Shown here: positions 6,247 to 12,678 of the stretch, one piece after another | How the letters are laid out: the number at the start of each line of letters is the position of its first letter | Numbering within the stretch: the first letter of the stretch is position 1 | Assembly: GCA_026394835.1 (NCBI GenBank) | Contig: JAPLZW010000046.1 | Span: forward strand, 1 to 14,825 | Source: Candidatus Wolfebacteria bacterium | GTDB lineage: Bacteria; Patescibacteriota; Minisyncoccia; UBA6257; UBA9933 | Length of the DNA stretch: 14,825 bases | Reading direction: 5' to 3' | Program-made: the position numbers and the translations under genes | Notes under the pieces: generated by a model | Told to the model about the DNA's origin: nothing | Database searches by the model: none | Seen by the model: only the letters and a program-made list of their open reading frames with translations

Positions 6247-6921
6247 TTATACTAACACTAACCTCTCAAAAACTTCTTTAGGATTATCGTCACCCCAAAT
6301 ATAACTTCCAACCGCCAAAATATCCGCCCCCGCATCCTTACATAATTTGGCAGTTTCCAAATTTATTCCGCCATCGACTTCTATTATAACATTAGAATAA
6401 TTTTGTCTCAAGAATTTTATTTTGCCCAAAACCCGCTCGTCGAATTTCTGCCCGGACTTCCCGGGCGGAACCGCGAGAATCTGGACGAACTTAGTTTTTG
6501 GTTGATAGTTGCTAGTTTTTAGTTCCAGATACGGCGTGAGCGCCTCCGCCGGCGTTTCGGGGTTAATTACCAATCCGATTTCCACATCCCTAATCTTACT
6601 TCTTAAATCTTCAATCTTAAATCCTTCGTTTTTTATCGCTTCCGCATGAATAAGAATCCTCTTCGCTCCGGCTTTAATCCACGCATTAATCACCTGCTCG
6701 GGTTTTTCCACCATCAGATGAACCTCAAGACTAAGACCCGAGAAGTAAGAAGTAAGATTTAAGAGCTCGCTCGGATTATCCCACGTTTTGTATTCCGTGA
6801 ATTTTCCGTCCGCGATATCAATCTGGACCCAGCCACTTAAAGGCAAAAATTCCGCGGCTTTTTTTATTTTCTCCGTAATACAAGCGAAGCGTAAACAATT
6901 AATTGTCGGGATAACCTGCAT
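6247..6921 (-). CDS. rpe: Ribulose-phosphate 3-epimerase
   Basis: Interconverts ribulose-5-phosphate and xylulose-5-phosphate, feeding transketolase. The 224-residue TIM barrel shows WVQIDIADGKF (residues 31-41), LEVHLMVEKPEQV (65-77), IHAEAI, VINPETPAEAL (118-128), VQILAVPPGKSGQKF (146-160) and EVDGGINLETAKLCKDAGAD (181-200), then VGSYIW. The catalytic/metal residues Asp35, His68 and Asp183 are present. The first metal-ligand His of the usual HxD motif is Gln33 here, and the usual MTVNPGFGGQ loop reads LAVPPGKSGQ. Two or three segments (about 54-61, 100-112 and 134-144) are encoded by low-complexity repeats and look like loop inserts. ATG at 6921 is one base after the rpiB stop, so the two genes are tightly coupled. 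Confidence 0.93.
   Translation of the reverse strand: MQVIPTINCLRFACITEKIKKAAEFLPLSGWVQIDIADGKFTEYKTWDNPSELLNLTSYFSGLSLEVHLMVEKPEQVINAWIKAGAKRILIHAEAIKNEGFKIEDLRSKIRDVEIGLVINPETPAEALTPYLELKTSNYQPKTKFVQILAVPPGKSGQKFDERVLGKIKFLRQNYSNVIIEVDGGINLETAKLCKDAGADILAVGSYIWGDDNPKEVFERLVLV
6490..6522. repeat. TAG/CTA-type repeat inside rpe
   Basis: The plus strand reads TTAGTTTTTGGTTGATAGTT then GCTAGTTTTTAG, the same flavour as the intergenic copies. It encodes LKTSNYQPKTK (residues 134-144), a loop just before the conserved strand FVQILAV. Confidence 0.55.
6591..6624. repeat. CTTAAATCTT-type repeat inside rpe
   Basis: The plus strand contains tandem variants of ATCTTACTTCTTAA and ATCTTCAATCTTAA. It encodes FKIEDLRSKIRD (residues 101-112), between the conserved IHAEAI and VINPETP segments. 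A related stretch (GTAAGAAGTAAGATTTAAGA, 6745-6764) encodes the segment around residues 53-59. Confidence 0.55.
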
Positions 6922-6922
6922 T

Positions 6923-7372
6923 TTAGTTCTCCAGTCCGGAAATCTTCACCAGCCGTCTTTTATTTTTTTCTTCTCCGGAAAATGGCGTCCGAAGCCAAGC
7001 ATTTACAACTTGTTTCGCCGATTCTTCATTTATGAAATCCGATGCCAAAGACAGAACATTGGTATCGTCATCTTTTCGGCTCAAAAGGACCTGGTCGGAA
7101 TTTATCGCCAAAACAGACCTGATTCCCTTAAATTTATTAGCCGCGATATCCATTCCAACGCCGGAACCGCAAATCAAAATCCCCCGCCTCGTATTTGAAT
7201 CAGACTGAACTTCTTTCGCAACCTTCATGGCAAAATCCGGGTAATCGTCGTTTTCATCCAATTGTTCATTGCCCAAATCAACCACCTCATAACCTATTTC
7301 TTCCTTAATGAATTTTTTGAGGGTTTCTTTTAAATTGAATCCTCTATGGTCCGCGCCGATGTAGATAATCAT
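6923..7372 (-). CDS. rpiB: Ribose-5-phosphate isomerase B (RpiB/LacAB family)
   Basis: Interconverts ribose-5-phosphate and ribulose-5-phosphate at the entry of the non-oxidative pentose phosphate pathway. The 149-residue length is normal. Family motifs are MIIYIGADHRGFNLKETLKK (residues 1-20) with Asp8-His9, DYPDFAMKVA (43-52), GILICGSGVGMDIAANKFKG (64-83) with the catalytic Cys68, and DDTNVLSLASDFI. In well-studied RpiB enzymes the segment before NVL reads HNDA; here it is KDDDT, so that His is an Asp (about residue 101). ATG at 7372 lies 4 nt after the capA stop, and rpe starts 1 nt after the rpiB stop, indicating one operon. No Shine-Dalgarno site. LacA/LacB activity cannot be excluded by eye, but rpe and transketolase next door favour RpiB. 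Confidence 0.94.
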   Translation of the reverse strand: MIIYIGADHRGFNLKETLKKFIKEEIGYEVVDLGNEQLDENDDYPDFAMKVAKEVQSDSNTRRGILICGSGVGMDIAANKFKGIRSVLAINSDQVLLSRKDDDTNVLSLASDFINEESAKQVVNAWLRTPFSGEEKNKRRLVKISGLEN

Positions 7373-7376
7373 AGTT

Positions 7377-8416
7377 TTAATTAACGATTTCCGGCTGGAA
7401 AGATTTGTTTATTTTTATATTTATGGAATCAACCTGAACAATATTTTTGTCGCCGATAACAACTTTTATCATCAGACCCTTATTGGTTTCTTCGGAAAAA
7501 TTCTGGTCAAAAACGAAATTTCCCAGACTATAGGCGATAAATTTTCCTTTATATTGCTCAACTTCCTGAACGACGTGAGGATGATGCCCGATAACCAAGT
7601 CCGCTCCGGCATCTATCAAATCATGCGCGGTTCGTTTTTGAAAATCACTCGCCTGCTTTTGGTATTCATCTCCCCAATGGAAAGAAACAACAATAACATC
7701 AGCCAGACTCTCGTCTTTTATGTTTTTTATGGCCTCTTTTATTTTCTGGATATCCCAGGAACTTATGCCCGGGTTATTTCCCTTTGCCGCATAGTGGTAT
7801 ATCCGAGAAAAGCGACTCTTGCCGCCGCATCGGTCTTCCCAACTTTAATTACGAGAGGAGAATTGGCCTCGGCCTCATTCCTGCCCGCGCCTATCCAATT
7901 GATATTGTTGTTTTCCAAAACCGACACCGTCTCGGTTAACGCCGGAGCTCCCCAATCCCAAATATGGTTATTGGCTAAGTTCAAAACATTAAAACCGGCT
8001 TTTTTCAAACCGCTTACGACATTCAAGCCGGCGCGAAAAGAATATTCGCTTCCCTGATTTTCACCGACTCCCGAAATAGGACCCTCAAGATTGCCAAAAA
8101 CCAAATCATTTTCCTTCAGCACGTCCGCGATTTTAAGAAAAGGGTGCTCCGGATTGCCCGTTGATTCAATTTGCTTCTCCACTCCCCGGGAAAGCATGAT
8201 ATCACCGGTGAACAAGAGCGAAACTCTGCGTTCTTTTGATTCTTCATTCGCTTTTATGGCGTTGATTTCGTCGGATTTTACGCTAATCAAACTGGCTTGA
8301 AGGCCGGAAGAAATATACCCGCCGTAAGCCGACAAATACTCCCGGCTGAAATTCAGGCTAAAACCGGAGACCATCGCAAGAACGCCGACAAAAAGGAAAA
8401 AATAAGCCTTATTCAC
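7377..8416 (-). pseudogene. CapA-family metallophosphatase-like gene, broken by one-base frameshift
   Basis: Two frames together make one CapA/PgsA-like protein (PF09587, calcineurin-like fold; poly-gamma-glutamate capsule family). The first part (8416-7763) has a signal anchor (MNKAYFFLFVGVLAMVSGFS), then LLFTGDIMLSRGVEKQ, FGNLEGPIS, LNLANNHIWDWG and FLGYTT. The frame then runs into MRQREITRA and a stop. The next frame continues with YAAKGNNPGISSWD, VVSFHWGDEYQ, LVIGHHPHVVQEVEQYKGKF and SLGNFVFDQ to the stop at 7377. The switch is at about 7793-7795, where one base is missing on the minus strand between the Thr codon and TAT. All metal-site motifs survive on the two sides, so this is a recent mutation or a sequencing error. 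Start is GTG at 8416, placed right at a promoter. Confidence 0.88.
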
Positions 8417-8422
8417 GCTTTA

Positions 8423-8451
8423 AGTATAACAAGCCGGAAACGAAGGAGCAA
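8423..8451 (-). promoter_or_regulatory. Promoter of the capA-rpiB-rpe operon, leaderless
   Basis: On the minus strand, TTGCTC (8451-8446), a 17-nt spacer and TATACT (8428-8423) form a good promoter in the 42-nt gap. Only 6 nt (8422-8417) separate the -10 box from the GTG start at 8416, so transcription should begin at or within a base or two of the start codon. There is no Shine-Dalgarno site, which agrees with a leaderless mRNA. Confidence 0.65.
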
Positions 8452-8458
8452 TCTTCAG

Positions 8459-10270
8459 CTACTGTTCGACCTTCCAGATACCGCTATCCATAATCATATT
8501 GGTTATTTCAACCTGATTGGTTTTTAACAATTGGCTGAAAATAACGGCCATATCACCTAAGGATACTTCACTTATGTCTTTTATTGTTTTGGGGTCGGGA
8601 GCAACCTCCTTCGCGGAAAAATAAGAAGATAAAGCCGTGACCGAAGAGGAAGAAGCCGCGCCGCTATCAACCGAATCCACGAATTTGAAAGTTTGCAAAA
8701 CTTTTTCAATCGCACTGGTCGGTTTTTGAAGTTGGGCGATAAAAATCCTGGCGGTGCCGGCCGGACTTCCCCAAATCACCCATTTATTGGCTTTGTTTTC
8801 GACTGTAATCGTATTTTGAACACCGGGCATAATCACTGCGGATGAAGTGACAACAGAACCCATAACCGCGATATCCGAAGTGCTCGAAACGATAGAGCAA
8901 CCAACGCAATTTTTCTTCAAAACTTGATTCCAATAATCCATCGGCGAATATCCCCTCGCGCCCTCATACGAAATGGCCAGTGAATGATTCAGGGAAGAAT
9001 TCTTCTCGGTTATGATAATTCGGTTTTGATTTTCCGCTTTAACGGCCACATCGGAATCAAGATAAGAAAATTGGTAAACCAAAAAGCTTCTGCCTTCAAA
9101 GTCGGCTATTTGCGCATGGTTGAATATCCTCATTCCCAGAACCGGGGTTTGGGGGAATAATTTCCCGTTAACCAAAGTGAATGTTTGTGAAACTTCCCGG
9201 TCAGGATAAAAAGCTATGGTCCCCGAAGCCTTTGCGAGCATTGAAACGGTTATCGCGCCGTGATCCGAAGAAACCGACCGGACAATTGTTCCGGAAGAAA
9301 AATTCACAATATCGGCAAAATTCGGCTGACCCGCCTGGTTCAAAAGAACAGCCAATTGCGGAATCTCAAAAGATCCGGAATCCTTCCTTCTAAGAATAAC
9401 AGCCGCATCACCGTTGCCATCCGCATTCAAATCGTCAAACGCGGCTTTTGAAAAAATTATCGACGAAGAAACTACTTGAGTTCCGGAAGCGGCTGATAAC
9501 GGGAGAGATAAGGGACCCACATAACCTCCATTACTGAATTGAATTTCTTTCCCGTCTTCAAAATATTTGGCATTTCTTACCTGGTCCAAACCCAAATTGG
9601 AAACCTGCGGGATAAGAGAACCGGTGTCGGGAGTTTGCGTAACCGCGGCTTCTTGGGCGGCGCCCGGACCCATCAAAAAATACCAGGCCGCGCCACCGCC
9701 CAAGGATAAAATTACGATGGCCAATACGGAAATAATAATCGCGAGACTCGGGCCTTTTTTGACTTTGCTTGCCTCGGCGCCGGAAGAGATGTTGTTAAGG
9801 ATTACCGGGTTGTAAGCTGCCGCAGCCGGATGGGATTTTAAGACTACGGCAGATGAAATACCCGCAACACCCGTGGGCTGAGCGCCCGTCGTCGTCGCCA
9901 CCGGAGTTTGTTTTATTTGAATTGGTTCAATTTTTACCGGCTGAGCTTGAGACTCTGCCCGCATCTGCGGTTGCGATTGCGGTTGTGATTGCGGTTGTGA
10001 TTGCGGTTGAAAAGCCGACGCCGCAAGCGGCTGGCTGGCCACAGAGTTCAATTGAGCTCCCGATGAAACAGGTGAAGACTGAGCGTTTGTTATCCCGGCG
10101 GGTTTTTGCGTCGGGGTTGGCTGAACAAGTTCCGCGTAAGCCGCAGCGAGGCCGTCTTCCGTATCTTTCGGAGACCAGCCGGCCGAAGCCAGAGCCGCTT
10201 TAATCGCTTCCCTATCCGCGCCGGTCGCGGTCATTTGTTTTATATAATCAACGAGTGGTCTATCTGCCAT
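8459..10270 (-). CDS. Membrane-anchored protein with helical N-domain and large extracytoplasmic domain
   Basis: A 603-residue protein of unknown function. Residues 1-48 form a short helical domain (LVDYIKQMTATGADREAIKA, then ALASAGWSPKDTEDG) of a kind I recall at the N-terminus of many Patescibacteria surface proteins. Residues 50-165 are a low-complexity Pro/Gln/Ser/Ala linker with a 12-bp tandem repeat coding Gln-Pro-Gln-Ser. One membrane segment follows (SLAIIISVLAIVILSLGGGA, from about 175 to 200). The rest (200-603) should lie outside the cell. It contains a Ca-loop-like DLNADGNGDAAVIL (280-293) as in FG-GAP or dockerin-type loops, and a CVGC pair (about 456-459) that could form a disulphide. 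A signal peptide is absent, so topology is N-in. It lies between gap and capA with its own gaps of 58 and 42 nt. No Shine-Dalgarno site. Confidence 0.88.
   Translation of the reverse strand: MADRPLVDYIKQMTATGADREAIKAALASAGWSPKDTEDGLAAAYAELVQPTPTQKPAGITNAQSSPVSSGAQLNSVASQPLAASAFQPQSQPQSQPQSQPQMRAESQAQPVKIEPIQIKQTPVATTTGAQPTGVAGISSAVVLKSHPAAAAYNPVILNNISSGAEASKVKKGPSLAIIISVLAIVILSLGGGAAWYFLMGPGAAQEAAVTQTPDTGSLIPQVSNLGLDQVRNAKYFEDGKEIQFSNGGYVGPLSLPLSAASGTQVVSSSIIFSKAAFDDLNADGNGDAAVILRRKDSGSFEIPQLAVLLNQAGQPNFADIVNFSSGTIVRSVSSDHGAITVSMLAKASGTIAFYPDREVSQTFTLVNGKLFPQTPVLGMRIFNHAQIADFEGRSFLVYQFSYLDSDVAVKAENQNRIIITEKNSSLNHSLAISYEGARGYSPMDYWNQVLKKNCVGCSIVSSTSDIAVMGSVVTSSAVIMPGVQNTITVENKANKWVIWGSPAGTARIFIAQLQKPTSAIEKVLQTFKFVDSVDSGAASSSSVTALSSYFSAKEVAPDPKTIKDISEVSLGDMAVIFSQLLKTNQVEITNMIMDSGIWKVEQ
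9966..10009. repeat. 12-bp tandem repeat in the linker of the 603-aa protein
   Basis: About 3.7 copies of TGCGGTTGTGAT on the plus strand (the first copy has C for T at position 9). They encode four Gln-Pro-Gln-Ser units on the minus strand within a disordered linker. Perfect 12-bp units suggest copy-number change by slippage without frameshift. Confidence 0.85.
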
Positions 10271-10328
10271 TTTAAAAATTAAATTGTTAAATTACGACCA
10301 ACTATTATTTTTTTGATTTTTTTTATTT

Positions 10329-11342
10329 TTAAATTTTGGAAATGTGTTTTACGAGCATCGCCGCGTATCCCCATTCATTATCATACCAAGATAAGATTTT
10401 TACCAGGTCTCCGTCAACAACTTTCGTGAATTTTAAATCAACTATCGCGCCGTATGGTTCACCGATGATATCCGAAGAAACGATCTGGTCTTCGACAACT
10501 TTTAATATTCCCCGCCACCGCGGCGCATCTGCGGCCTCGCGAAAAATATTATTAATTTCTTCAACCGTTGTTTTTCTTTTTGCAACGAAAGTTATATCCG
10601 CAAGAGAGCCGGACACAACCGGAACGCGGATCGCAATGCCGTCGAATTTTCCTTCCAATTCTTTAATAGCTCTTGTAACCGCGATGGCCGCTCCTGTTGA
10701 AGAAAGAATTATATTCTGGCTGCCGGCTCTGCCTCGCCGCATATCGCTTCCTTTAACCGGCGAGTCAACTATGGCTTGCGTATTCGTGTAGGCATGAACC
10801 GTGCTTAAAATCGCTTTTTCTATGCCGATTGATTCCGCCATTACGGCGATGACCGGAGATGCCGCGTTTGTGGTGCAGGAAGCATTTGAAATTAAATTTG
10901 TTAAAACCAATTCGCTGTCGTTTACGCCCACCAGGATTGTCCTGCCTCCCTCGACACCCTCGTCATCCTTTGCCGGCGCCGTCAGAAGCACCCGTTTCGC
11001 TCCGGCATCCAGATGGACTTTGGCTTTTCCAAAAGATTCAAAAACTCCCGTGGACTCAATAACCAAATCTATCCCCAATTCTTTCCATGGCAACTTCAAG
11101 GGGTCTTTTTCCTGCGTAAAAAGAATCCGCTTGCCATTCACAACCAGATAATTTTTCTCGCCTTTTTCCGGATTTACCGATCCGGGAAAAGTTCTGTAAA
11201 CCGAATCGTACTTAAAAAGATAAGCGAAATTATCCAAATCGCCCAAATCGTTTATCGCAACGACTTCAAATTGCGGGTTGCTTATTGCCTGGCGGAGGAA
11301 CAACCGGCCAATCCTTCCGAAACCGTTGATAGCTATTTTCAT
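10329..11342 (-). CDS. gap: Glyceraldehyde-3-phosphate dehydrogenase, type I
   Basis: Oxidises glyceraldehyde-3-phosphate to 1,3-bisphosphoglycerate in glycolysis; the substrate is also a product of the transketolase encoded further along. The 337-residue length is normal. The Rossmann start MKIAINGFGRIGRLFLRQ, then VVAINDLGDLDNFAYLFKYD, carries Asp32, typical of NAD-preferring enzymes. The active site is SNASCTTNAASPV with Cys156, and the base is His183 in STVHAYTNTQ. The phosphate sites RRGRAGSQNII, SSTGAA and VPVVSGSLADITF, and the C-terminal SWYDNEWGYAAMLV, are all present, so the enzyme looks complete. ATG at 11342 starts the Rossmann strand directly. A TATAAT box ends 8 nt before it, and the AAGG at 11349-11346 is too close to act as a normal Shine-Dalgarno site. 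Confidence 0.98.
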   Translation of the reverse strand: MKIAINGFGRIGRLFLRQAISNPQFEVVAINDLGDLDNFAYLFKYDSVYRTFPGSVNPEKGEKNYLVVNGKRILFTQEKDPLKLPWKELGIDLVIESTGVFESFGKAKVHLDAGAKRVLLTAPAKDDEGVEGGRTILVGVNDSELVLTNLISNASCTTNAASPVIAVMAESIGIEKAILSTVHAYTNTQAIVDSPVKGSDMRRGRAGSQNIILSSTGAAIAVTRAIKELEGKFDGIAIRVPVVSGSLADITFVAKRKTTVEEINNIFREAADAPRWRGILKVVEDQIVSSDIIGEPYGAIVDLKFTKVVDGDLVKILSWYDNEWGYAAMLVKHISKI

Positions 11343-11350
11343 ACACCTTA

Positions 11351-11356
11351 ATTATA
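11351..11356 (-). promoter_or_regulatory. -10 box of gap, giving a very short or absent leader
   Basis: There is a perfect TATAAT on the minus strand, with 8 nt before the gap ATG at 11342. Predicted start of transcription falls at about 11344-11342. No good -35 is seen at 16-18 nt. Confidence 0.55.
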
Positions 11357-11375
11357 GCAACTTTATTTGATTTGT

Positions 11376-11609
11376 TTAGCAAGATATTTCGTCTCCGGCC
11401 GAAAGCCCGATTTCCTTTGCGCGGCCCGCCCTGATTTCCAAAACCGCTCCTATCTTCCGGTCCGGCCGGCGGAAATAAAATCCGGCTTTTACGTTTTCGG
11501 AAATCCTGATGATTTTATTTCCCGCGACCCAAACAATATCTATCGGGAATTTCATCTCCAATCTAAAAAGTTGGCCGCCAATCGTCACCTCGCGATAATT
11601 CACTTCCAT
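11376..11609 (-). CDS. Short DUF192-like protein lacking 40 internal residues
   Basis: A 77-residue paralogue of the DUF192 protein just upstream. It keeps the first strand (REVTIGGQLFRLEM), then jumps straight to KFPIDIVWVAGNKIIRI and the end segment AVLEIRAGRAKEIGLSAGDE. The upstream paralogue has 42 residues between FRLE and FPLDVIW; here only two (MK) remain. The missing part includes the conserved GLxxR...GMIF region. It also lacks the N-terminal membrane anchor, so it is probably cytoplasmic or non-functional. ATG at 11609, 8 nt after the previous stop, is used; an in-frame GTG at 11627 would overlap the previous gene by 10 nt and is also possible by coupled translation. It is either a degenerate copy or a cut-down functional version. 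Confidence 0.75.
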   Translation of the reverse strand: MEVNYREVTIGGQLFRLEMKFPIDIVWVAGNKIIRISENVKAGFYFRRPDRKIGAVLEIRAGRAKEIGLSAGDEISC

Positions 11610-11617
11610 TTTAAGAA

Positions 11618-12100
11618 TTATTCCCACAGCACAGAGTCTCCCGCCCGAAGACTGGTTTTCGCCACCTCGCCCGCGTTTAATTCTATAAATGCGTTAGCCG
11701 GAGAAGAAGGCGAATACAGCTTTAAATCTTTATCTTCCGTCAGAGGCTCTGTTTTTATATTTACCATGATGCCCACAACCTTTTTGTCGTAAAGCCATAT
11801 CACATCCAACGGGAATCTCATTCCCTTCATCCATATCTCACCCCTCTCCACGCCATCCAGAAGAAAAATCATCCCTTCATCTTCCGGCATGCTGTTTCTG
11901 TATCCCAAACCTTCATTTCTTTTTTCATCGGTTCTCGCTATTTCAAGCCGGAAAGTTTTTCCTCCGATATTGGCATCGTAATAACTTTTTTCGGACTTGG
12001 GGATAATGCCCGGAAAATAAACCGGAATAATATTATTCATCAAAAAATAAAATCCCGCTCCGATAATAATTATAAAAAACAAAAACCATAGAATTCTCAT
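11618..12100 (-). CDS. DUF192 family protein with N-terminal membrane anchor
   Basis: 160 residues. A hydrophobic segment (LWFLFFIIIIGAGFYFLM, about residues 4-21) anchors or exports the protein. The DUF192 domain (PF02643) follows: GKTFRLEIARTDEKRNEGLG, RNSMPEDEGMIFLLD, EIWMKGMRFPLDVIWLYDKK and AFIELNAGEVAKTSLRAGD. These are the normal family blocks, so it is complete. The domain's biochemical role is unknown, and it is usually exported. It starts 14 nt after the methyltransferase stop, but a promoter within that gene's 3' end (12107-12135) may serve it separately. A shortened paralogue follows directly downstream. Confidence 0.92.
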   Translation of the reverse strand: MRILWFLFFIIIIGAGFYFLMNNIIPVYFPGIIPKSEKSYYDANIGGKTFRLEIARTDEKRNEGLGYRNSMPEDEGMIFLLDGVERGEIWMKGMRFPLDVIWLYDKKVVGIMVNIKTEPLTEDKDLKLYSPSSPANAFIELNAGEVAKTSLRAGDSVLWE

Positions 12101-12106
12101 AAGTTA

Positions 12107-12135
12107 ATTCTATCTTATTTCCCGGAATTCGTTAA
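12107..12135 (-). promoter_or_regulatory. Putative promoter of the DUF192 gene, leaderless
   Basis: On the minus strand, TTAACG (12135-12130), exactly 17 nt, then TAGAAT (12112-12107), and only 6 nt to the ATG at 12100. It overlaps the stop region of the methyltransferase gene. The geometry is the same as at capA. Confidence 0.5.
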
Positions 12136-12627
12136 AGCGTATGCGGCTATCCCGAAAGCCACGGAAACGTTCAAAGACTCTTTTTTCCCGCGCATCGGGA
12201 TTTCCAAAATTTTGTCGGCTTTTTTGAGAATCGCTTCCGGCAAGCCACGGACTTCATTACCCATAATTAAAACCAGTTTTGAGTTTTTTCCGCCGGAGGC
12301 GGATCCGCCCTTGGCGGAAGTTTTTGCCTTAAAGTATGGAATTGATTTTTTGCTCTGCTCAATCGCGAAAATTTTATAGCCGTCTTTCTTCAGCTCCTTA
12401 AGCAATTCGGCAATTGCTCGCGGCGAACGCGCCGAAGCGTCCCATTCCAGATATTTTTCCGCGCCCAAAGACACCTTGGTAAATTGCTTTCTGGGTTTTC
12501 CGAACGCATCAATAGGCGCCGGTGTAATGCCGCAAAGATATATTCTCTCGGTTCCGGCTCCGTCCGCTGTCCGGAAAATAGAACCGACATTATAAAGGCT
12601 CCTTATGTTATATAGAATCACAATCAT
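12115..12627 (-). CDS. SpoU/TrmH-family RNA 2'-O-methyltransferase
   Basis: A 170-residue SPOUT-fold methyltransferase expected to use S-adenosylmethionine to methylate a ribose 2'-OH in tRNA or rRNA. The three family motifs are visible: motif 1 NIRSLYNVGSIFRTADGAG (residues 7-25) with catalytic Arg19, motif 2 LVLIMGNEVRGLP (118-130), and motif 3 IPMRGKKESLNVSVAFGIAA (143-162). This is the short form with no extra RNA-binding domain, and the target RNA cannot be told. A 13-residue insert, about 102-114 (Lys/Ser/Gly/Ala rich), lies just before motif 2 and is encoded by two tandem TCCGCC palindromes. ATG at 12627 fits the usual start. No Shine-Dalgarno site; TATTTT ends 6 nt before the ATG but has no good -35. 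Confidence 0.93.
   Translation of the reverse strand: MIVILYNIRSLYNVGSIFRTADGAGTERIYLCGITPAPIDAFGKPRKQFTKVSLGAEKYLEWDASARSPRAIAELLKELKKDGYKIFAIEQSKKSIPYFKAKTSAKGGSASGGKNSKLVLIMGNEVRGLPEAILKKADKILEIPMRGKKESLNVSVAFGIAAYALTNSGK
12289..12318. repeat. Two tandem 15-bp palindromes inserted in the methyltransferase gene
   Basis: TCCGCC-GGA-GGCGGA is followed directly by TCCGCC-CTT-GGCGGA. Each forms a 6-bp GC-rich hairpin with a 3-nt loop, and the two halves can also pair with each other. Thirty bases keep the frame and code for Ser-Ala-Lys-Gly-Gly-Ser-Ala-Ser-Gly-Gly. Confidence 0.8.
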
Positions 12628-12647
12628 CTCATTAAAATAGATTATTT

Positions 12648-12678
12648 AAAAAACGGATAAGCCTCCCGGGGGAGGCTT
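12648..12678 (-). terminator. Terminator-like hairpin at the 3' end of the putative RNA
   Basis: On the minus strand AAGCCTCC, loop CCCG, GGAGGCTT (12678-12659), then ATCCG and six T (12653-12648). The stem is perfect. The 5-nt gap before the U-run makes it less than ideal. Confidence 0.6.

Noticed and set aside
7785..7805. Programmed ribosomal frameshift in the capA-like gene
   Set aside because: No slippery heptamer or downstream pseudoknot is evident at ACCACTATGCGG; a lost base or sequencing error is simpler.
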